Of a stretch of 64,000 nt of DNA, positions 59,949-64,000 are shown piece by piece; position 1 is the first letter of the stretch, and each line of letters begins with the position of its first letter. The stretch comes from Candidatus Onthovicinus excrementipullorum (GTDB taxonomy: Bacteria; Bacillota; Clostridia; Oscillospirales; Acutalibacteraceae): positions 1-64,000 of the forward strand of contig DVHG01000020.1 in the NCBI GenBank assembly GCA_018712345.1, in the 5' to 3' direction. Position numbers and translations under genes: made by a program. The notes under the pieces are model-generated. The model was given only the letters and a program-made list of their open reading frames with translations, ran no database searches and was not told where the DNA came from.

Positions 59949-62900
59949 ATGTCCTGTTTTGCACAGGCACTCTTGAAGAGTGAATCCTTTCAGACCCTGC
60001 TGCGCGACGTGGAGCGGAAGAGGCTCCCTGCCGGCGTAACGGGGCTTTCCCCTGTGGGGAAGACCCACGCGGCCTATACGGTGCTGGAGCGATGCAGGGC
60101 GCGCCATGCCCTTGTCCTGACGCACGATGAGGCTGCGGCCACACGGGCCGCAGCGGATTTTAATACCATGGCGGGCAGGGAGTGCGCCTATGTTTTCCCG
60201 GCGCGGGATTTTGCGTTCCGGGAGGTGAGCGGCCAGTCCCGCGAATACGAGCAGACGCGGCTAGGTGTCCTGGCCCGGATGGCGGGCGGCGACTATACGG
60301 CCGTATTCTGCCCGATTGACGCGCTCGTGCAGCGCACCATCCCGCCGGAGGAGCTCAGGCGGCGCTCCCGTGTGCTCCGCGAGGCGGATGAGATCGGATC
60401 AGAAGAACTCGCGGCTCTCCTGATGCGCGCGGGGTACACCCGTGCCGCGCAGGTGGACGGTGTGGGCCTGTTCTCCGTGCGCGGCGGGATTGTTGACTTC
60501 TTCCCCCCGGAGCTCAAGCGGCCGGTGCGCGTGGAACTGTTCGGGGATGAGATCGATACGATCGCGGCCTTTGATGTGGAGACCCAGCGGCGCGGCGAGC
60601 GGATGCGGGAGGTGGCCGTCACACCGGTGCGCGAGATTCTGTTTGATTCTCCGCAGGCCCTTGCGGAAAAAATTCGGGCCTTTGCCGCATCGTTAAAGGG
60701 GAAGGCCGCCAAAGCGAGAGAACAGCTCCGGCGCGATGTTGAGCAGATTGAGGGGAGCGGAGAACTTCCGGCATCAGACAAATATCTGCCGTTGGCCTAT
60801 GACGCGTCCGCCACACTGTTTGACTACCTTCCGGACGACGGGCTCCTCTTTGTTTTTGATTCGGGTGATGTTGCCCACCGCGCGCGCGACCTGCAAAAGC
60901 TGATGAATGAGGAGCTCAAGGTCCTCTTTGAGGACGGCGTGCTCTGTAAAGGACTTGACTCTTACACGGTCGAGTTTTCCAAAATTACAGGCATGTATGA
61001 GCGGTTCGGCGCCATATATATGGATACCTTCGCCCGCGGCAGCTTTGATACCCCGGTGCGGGACCTGATCACCATGAACTGTCGCAGGACTTCCCCATGG
61101 AATGGATCGGTTCAGGCCCTGCGGGATGATCTGATCCCGCTGCTGAAGCAGAACTATACGTGTGTGATCCTCGCCGGCACGGAGAGGGGAGCGCGCGCCG
61201 TCGCGCAGGAGCTTGAGCGGGAGGCGGTGCGCTGCACTTTTTATCCGGAGCTCCCCGCCGATCTGCCTGCACATTCGGTCAGCGTCCTCCCCGGTGCGCT
61301 CAGCGGCGGGGTGGAATACGATGATATCCATTTTTCCGTCACCACTTATTCCAGAGCGACCTCCACCCGGCGGAAATCCCGCGCCAGGGTGGAGGCTAAA
61401 AACAGAATTCACTCGCTGGAAGAGCTGCACCGGGGGGACTACATTGTCCACAATGTCCACGGTATCGGCATTTTTGAGGGGATTCACAAGCTGGATGTCA
61501 GCGGTGTGACAAAGGACTATATCAAGATCCGCTATCTGAAAGACGATATTCTCTATGTGCCGGTCACCCAGCTCGACCTGGTGTCCAAGTACATCGCGCC
61601 GGGGGAGGACAGCGGCGTCAAGGCAGTCAAGCTCAACCGCCTGGGCGGAACGGACTGGGCCAAGACGCGCAGCCGTGTGCGGGCCGCGGTCCAGGATATG
61701 GCAAAGGAGCTCACGGCCCTGTATGCCAAGCGGATGAGCACGCCGGGATATGCCTTCTCCCCCGATACGGAGATGCAGCGCGACTTTGAGAGCAGGTTTG
61801 AGTACGAGGAGACGGATGACCAGCTCCGCTGCATTCAGGAGATCAAAAAGGATATGGAGCAGCCGCATCCCATGGACCGCCTGCTGTGCGGGGATGTTGG
61901 CTTTGGCAAGACGGAGGTCGCCCTGCGCGCCGCGTTCAAGTGCATTGCCGACGGCAAGCAGTGTGCCATCCTTGTCCCGACTACGATCCTGGCCTTCCAG
62001 CACTATCAGACGGTTCTGCGGCGGTTTGAGGGCTTCCCGGTCGAGGCGGCGCTTCTCTCGCGCTTCACCTCTCCCAGAGACAGCAAGCGGGCTGTGGACG
62101 GCCTGCGCCGCGGGAGTGTGGACCTGGTGGTGGGGACGCACCGCCTGATCTCCAGAGATATCAAATTCCGCGATCTGGGCCTGCTGATTATCGATGAGGA
62201 GCAGCGCTTCGGCGTGGCGCAGAAGGAGAAGCTCAAGCAGCTCTTCCCCACGGTGGACGTGCTCACGCTCTCCGCGACGCCGATCCCCCGCACGCTGAAC
62301 ATGGCGATGTCCGGCATCCGCGACATGTCCATCATTGAGGAGGCGCCCATGGGGCGCTTCCCGGTGCAGACGTATGTCATCGAGCACGATGACGGCGTTC
62401 TGCGGGAGGCGATGGAGCGCGAACTGCGCCGCGGCGGGCAGGTCTACTACCTGCATAACCGGATCGACACGATTGACCGTACGGCGGAGCGGATCGCCCA
62501 GCTGCTGCCGGGGGCGCGTGTGGCCACCGCGCACGGCCGCATGAGCGAGGAGGAGCTGAGCACCGTCTGGCGCGAACTGATGGAAGGGGAGATTGACATT
62601 CTCGTCTGCACTACGATCATCGAGACGGGCGTAGATGTTCAGAATGTCAACACGCTGATTATCGAGGATGCGGACCGGATGGGCCTTGCCCAGCTGCACC
62701 AGATCCGCGGGCGCGTGGGGCGGTCCTCCCGCCGGGCGAGCGCCTACTTCACCTTCCACCGGGATCGGGAGATGACGCAGATCGCGGCAAGCCGTCTGGC
62801 GGCCATTCAGGAGTACACGCAGTTTGGCTCCGGATTCCAGATCGCCATGCGCGATCTGGAGATCCGCGGCGCGGGCAGCGTGCTCGGCGCGCAGCAGCAT

Positions 62901-63449
62901 GGGCATATGGAGGCCGTGGGGTACGATATGTACTTGAAGATGCTCTCCGACGCTGTCGCGGAGGAGAAGGGCGAAAAGCCGATTGAGAAGAAAGAGTGCC
63001 TGATCGACTTGCAGATTCAGGCCCACATTCCGGAGCAGTATATCAGCAGTGTCCCGCAGCGGCTGAATATCTACCGCAGGATTGCGGACGTCCGCACACA
63101 GGACGACGCAGGCGATGTGATCGACGAGCTGATCGACCGCTTTGGTGATCCGCCCGCAAGTGTGCAGGGGCTCATCCGTGTTTCCCTGATGCGCAACACG
63201 GCGGCCGCCCTTGGCATCTATGAGGTGACGCAGCGCGGGGAGCAGATTCTGCTCTACTTTGACACACTCGATCTGGAGCGGATCACTCTCCTCTCACAGG
63301 CCATGCCGCGGCGGGTTAAGGTCGGCTCCGGGAAAAAGGCGTATATTGCCGTCCGCCTTGCTGGGGAACGGCCGGAGGATGTGCTGGAAAAGCTGCTGGC
63401 GATCCTCTCCCGCACCGCTGAAAAGGAAGCTCCGGCTCAAAATGACTAA
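59949..63449 (+). CDS. mfd: Transcription-repair coupling factor
   Basis: An 1166-aa Mfd, which removes stalled RNA polymerase from lesions and recruits UvrAB. UvrB-like N-terminal part (about 1-340, with YVFPARDFAFREVSGQSREYEQTRLGVL), the RNA polymerase-interacting domain around 490-560 (HRGDYIVHNVHGIGIFEGI), and a RecG-like translocase with Walker A LLCGDVGFGKTEVALRAAF (about 640-658), DEEQRFGV, LSATPIPRTLNMAM and IRGRVGRSSRRASAYF, then the TRCF C-terminal domain. Complete. GAGGTGAAAAA precedes ATG. Confidence 0.97.
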   Translation: MSCFAQALLKSESFQTLLRDVERKRLPAGVTGLSPVGKTHAAYTVLERCRARHALVLTHDEAAATRAAADFNTMAGRECAYVFPARDFAFREVSGQSREYEQTRLGVLARMAGGDYTAVFCPIDALVQRTIPPEELRRRSRVLREADEIGSEELAALLMRAGYTRAAQVDGVGLFSVRGGIVDFFPPELKRPVRVELFGDEIDTIAAFDVETQRRGERMREVAVTPVREILFDSPQALAEKIRAFAASLKGKAAKAREQLRRDVEQIEGSGELPASDKYLPLAYDASATLFDYLPDDGLLFVFDSGDVAHRARDLQKLMNEELKVLFEDGVLCKGLDSYTVEFSKITGMYERFGAIYMDTFARGSFDTPVRDLITMNCRRTSPWNGSVQALRDDLIPLLKQNYTCVILAGTERGARAVAQELEREAVRCTFYPELPADLPAHSVSVLPGALSGGVEYDDIHFSVTTYSRATSTRRKSRARVEAKNRIHSLEELHRGDYIVHNVHGIGIFEGIHKLDVSGVTKDYIKIRYLKDDILYVPVTQLDLVSKYIAPGEDSGVKAVKLNRLGGTDWAKTRSRVRAAVQDMAKELTALYAKRMSTPGYAFSPDTEMQRDFESRFEYEETDDQLRCIQEIKKDMEQPHPMDRLLCGDVGFGKTEVALRAAFKCIADGKQCAILVPTTILAFQHYQTVLRRFEGFPVEAALLSRFTSPRDSKRAVDGLRRGSVDLVVGTHRLISRDIKFRDLGLLIIDEEQRFGVAQKEKLKQLFPTVDVLTLSATPIPRTLNMAMSGIRDMSIIEEAPMGRFPVQTYVIEHDDGVLREAMERELRRGGQVYYLHNRIDTIDRTAERIAQLLPGARVATAHGRMSEEELSTVWRELMEGEIDILVCTTIIETGVDVQNVNTLIIEDADRMGLAQLHQIRGRVGRSSRRASAYFTFHRDREMTQIAASRLAAIQEYTQFGSGFQIAMRDLEIRGAGSVLGAQQHGHMEAVGYDMYLKMLSDAVAEEKGEKPIEKKECLIDLQIQAHIPEQYISSVPQRLNIYRRIADVRTQDDAGDVIDELIDRFGDPPASVQGLIRVSLMRNTAAALGIYEVTQRGEQILLYFDTLDLERITLLSQAMPRRVKVGSGKKAYIAVRLAGERPEDVLEKLLAILSRTAEKEAPAQND

Positions 63450-63457
63450 AATATTCC

Positions 63458-63486
63458 TTGACGTAAAAATATTTTTATGATATAAT
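63458..63486 (+). promoter_or_regulatory. Promoter of the second P-type ATPase gene
   Basis: TTGACG, 17 bp, TATAAT; close to consensus. Transcription starts near 63493, just before the riboswitch. Confidence 0.8.
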
Positions 63487-63504
63487 GCAACCACAATAGA
63501 AAAT

Positions 63505-63625
63505 CCCATGGGGGAGTAATCAGCGTAGATTTGCGGCTCTGCGGGGTAAGTCAACAGCGTGGCGTTTAGCCTGGCTTGCCTGAAACGGTGAGACTCATGT
63601 ATAATACCTGTTATACATGGTGCGT
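63505..63625 (+). ncRNA. yybP-ykoY manganese riboswitch
   Basis: The leader contains GGGGAGTA (63511-63518), the conserved loop of yybP-ykoY aptamers, followed by GTCAACA...AGCCTGGCTTGCCTGAAACGGTGAGACTC, the other conserved strand. The class binds Mn2+ and often precedes P-type ATPases and Mn exporters. Here it lies between a strong promoter and a terminator ahead of a P-type ATPase. CATGTATAA-TACCTG-TTATACATG at the 3' side may be the antiterminator partner. Confidence 0.82.
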
Positions 63626-63647
63626 TGTTCCCAATTTTGATTCAGTG

Positions 63648-63682
63648 CCCGGTATAACGGTTGTTATACCGGGTTTTCTTTT
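63648..63682 (+). terminator. Riboswitch-controlled terminator
   Basis: CCCGGTATAAC - GGTT - GTTATACCGGG - TTTTCTTTT. The arm GGTATAAC/GTTATACC shares GTTATAC with the upstream stem (63605-63619), so the two structures can compete. Confidence 0.88.
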
Positions 63683-63711
63683 GCCCATAATAATGGACGG
63701 AGGTACTGTGA

Positions 63712-64000
63712 ATGAACTACTATTCAATGACCGCACAAGAAGCTCTGAAAACACTTGGGACCGATCAGACAACCGGTTTGACACAGGAACAGACTGCCAG
63801 TCAGCGGGCGGCGCACGGGCGCAATGAGCTGACCCGGCAAAAGCCGATTTCCATGGCACGCCGCTTCCTGAATGCGCTCACAGATCCGATGATTATTCTG
63901 CTGATCATTGCCGCGCTGATTACGCTTGCAGTGAATCTGATCTCCTACTTTACAGGGGGGCATGCGGACTGGATTGAGTGCGTGGGCATCTTCGGCGCGA
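63712..64000 (+). CDS. Cation-transporting P-type ATPase, N-terminal part (cut by window end)
   Basis: The first 96 codons (MNYYSMTAQEALKTLGTDQTTGLTQEQTASQR...) match the N-terminal cation-ATPase domain of P2-type ATPases, then the first membrane helix region (DPMIILLIIAALITLAVNLISYF). GGAGG lies 8 nt before ATG. Because it sits behind a Mn2+ riboswitch it is probably a Mn2+ (or Ca2+/Mn2+) exporter, induced when Mn2+ is high. The rest is outside the window; phosphorylation motifs are not visible here. Confidence 0.85.
   Translation, partial: MNYYSMTAQEALKTLGTDQTTGLTQEQTASQRAAHGRNELTRQKPISMARRFLNALTDPMIILLIIAALITLAVNLISYFTGGHADWIECVGIFGA

Noticed and set aside
63576-63827. 83-aa ORF before the second P-type ATPase
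   Set aside because: It overlaps the riboswitch and terminator and is out of frame with the ATPase.

Overview
The window looks like a chromosomal segment of a gut-type anaerobic spore-former of the class Clostridia, probably Oscillospirales. This is inferred from a CotJC-like spore coat protein, pyruvate phosphate dikinase, a BirA/BioY biotin site, ECF-type vitamin transporters, glutaminyl-tRNA synthetase next to glutamyl-tRNA synthetase, many A/G-rich Shine-Dalgarno sites with GTG/TTG starts, and a palindromic intergenic repeat of a type I associate with this group. Most of the DNA is GC-rich; one stretch (about 1.56-5.0 kb) is strikingly AT-rich.

Layout. 1-0.5 kb: the 3' end of a 23S rRNA gene, then tRNA-Lys(CTT), tRNA-Glu(CTC), tRNA-Asn(GTT) and a terminator. 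0.9-1.4 kb: a CotJC gene that has lost its usual N-terminus. 1.5-5.0 kb: an AT-rich cassette holding a STAND-like P-loop NTPase and a convergent ATP-grasp ligase, bounded by a perfect 27-bp inverted repeat, with a tyrosine recombinase directly outside it. 6.5-12.4 kb: an EEP-family phosphohydrolase, then a three-gene operon (TerB-domain protein, BrxD-like ATPase, Lhr-like helicase) that matches the Shango anti-phage system. 12.5-14.6 kb: a large serine recombinase and a membrane protein. The stretch from 1.5 to about 15 kb therefore reads as an accessory/defence island.

15-26 kb is a mosaic of single genes: GH29 fucosidase, a DUF2798 membrane protein behind a possible attenuator, a ferredoxin-type protein divergent from a Crp/Fnr regulator, a PadR regulator, a PRK06851-type ATPase, YlmH, asparaginase, a secreted protein with two paralogous small membrane proteins, and an OGG-type DNA glycosylase preceded by DnaA-box-like repeats.

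27-33 kb holds the most interesting metabolic locus: a five-gene operon with a class III aminotransferase, a split transketolase and two related SCP2-like proteins, headed by two near-identical palindromes and followed by a TetR regulator. I do not recognise this combination as a characterised pathway.

33-64 kb is mainly housekeeping: a RdgB/HAM1 pyrophosphatase, BioY under a BirA operator, an M16 peptidase, proBA, two P-type ATPases (the second, cut by the window end, lies behind a yybP-ykoY manganese riboswitch), a heterodimeric ABC exporter, an AbrB-type regulator, citrate synthase, gltX-glnS, a TauE/SafE exporter with a sulfatase, an ECF S component, ppdK, and the run glmU - zinc-ribbon protein - pth - mfd.

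No CRISPR array, complete insertion sequence or prophage was seen. All functional calls come from reading the sequence by eye; no database search was run.
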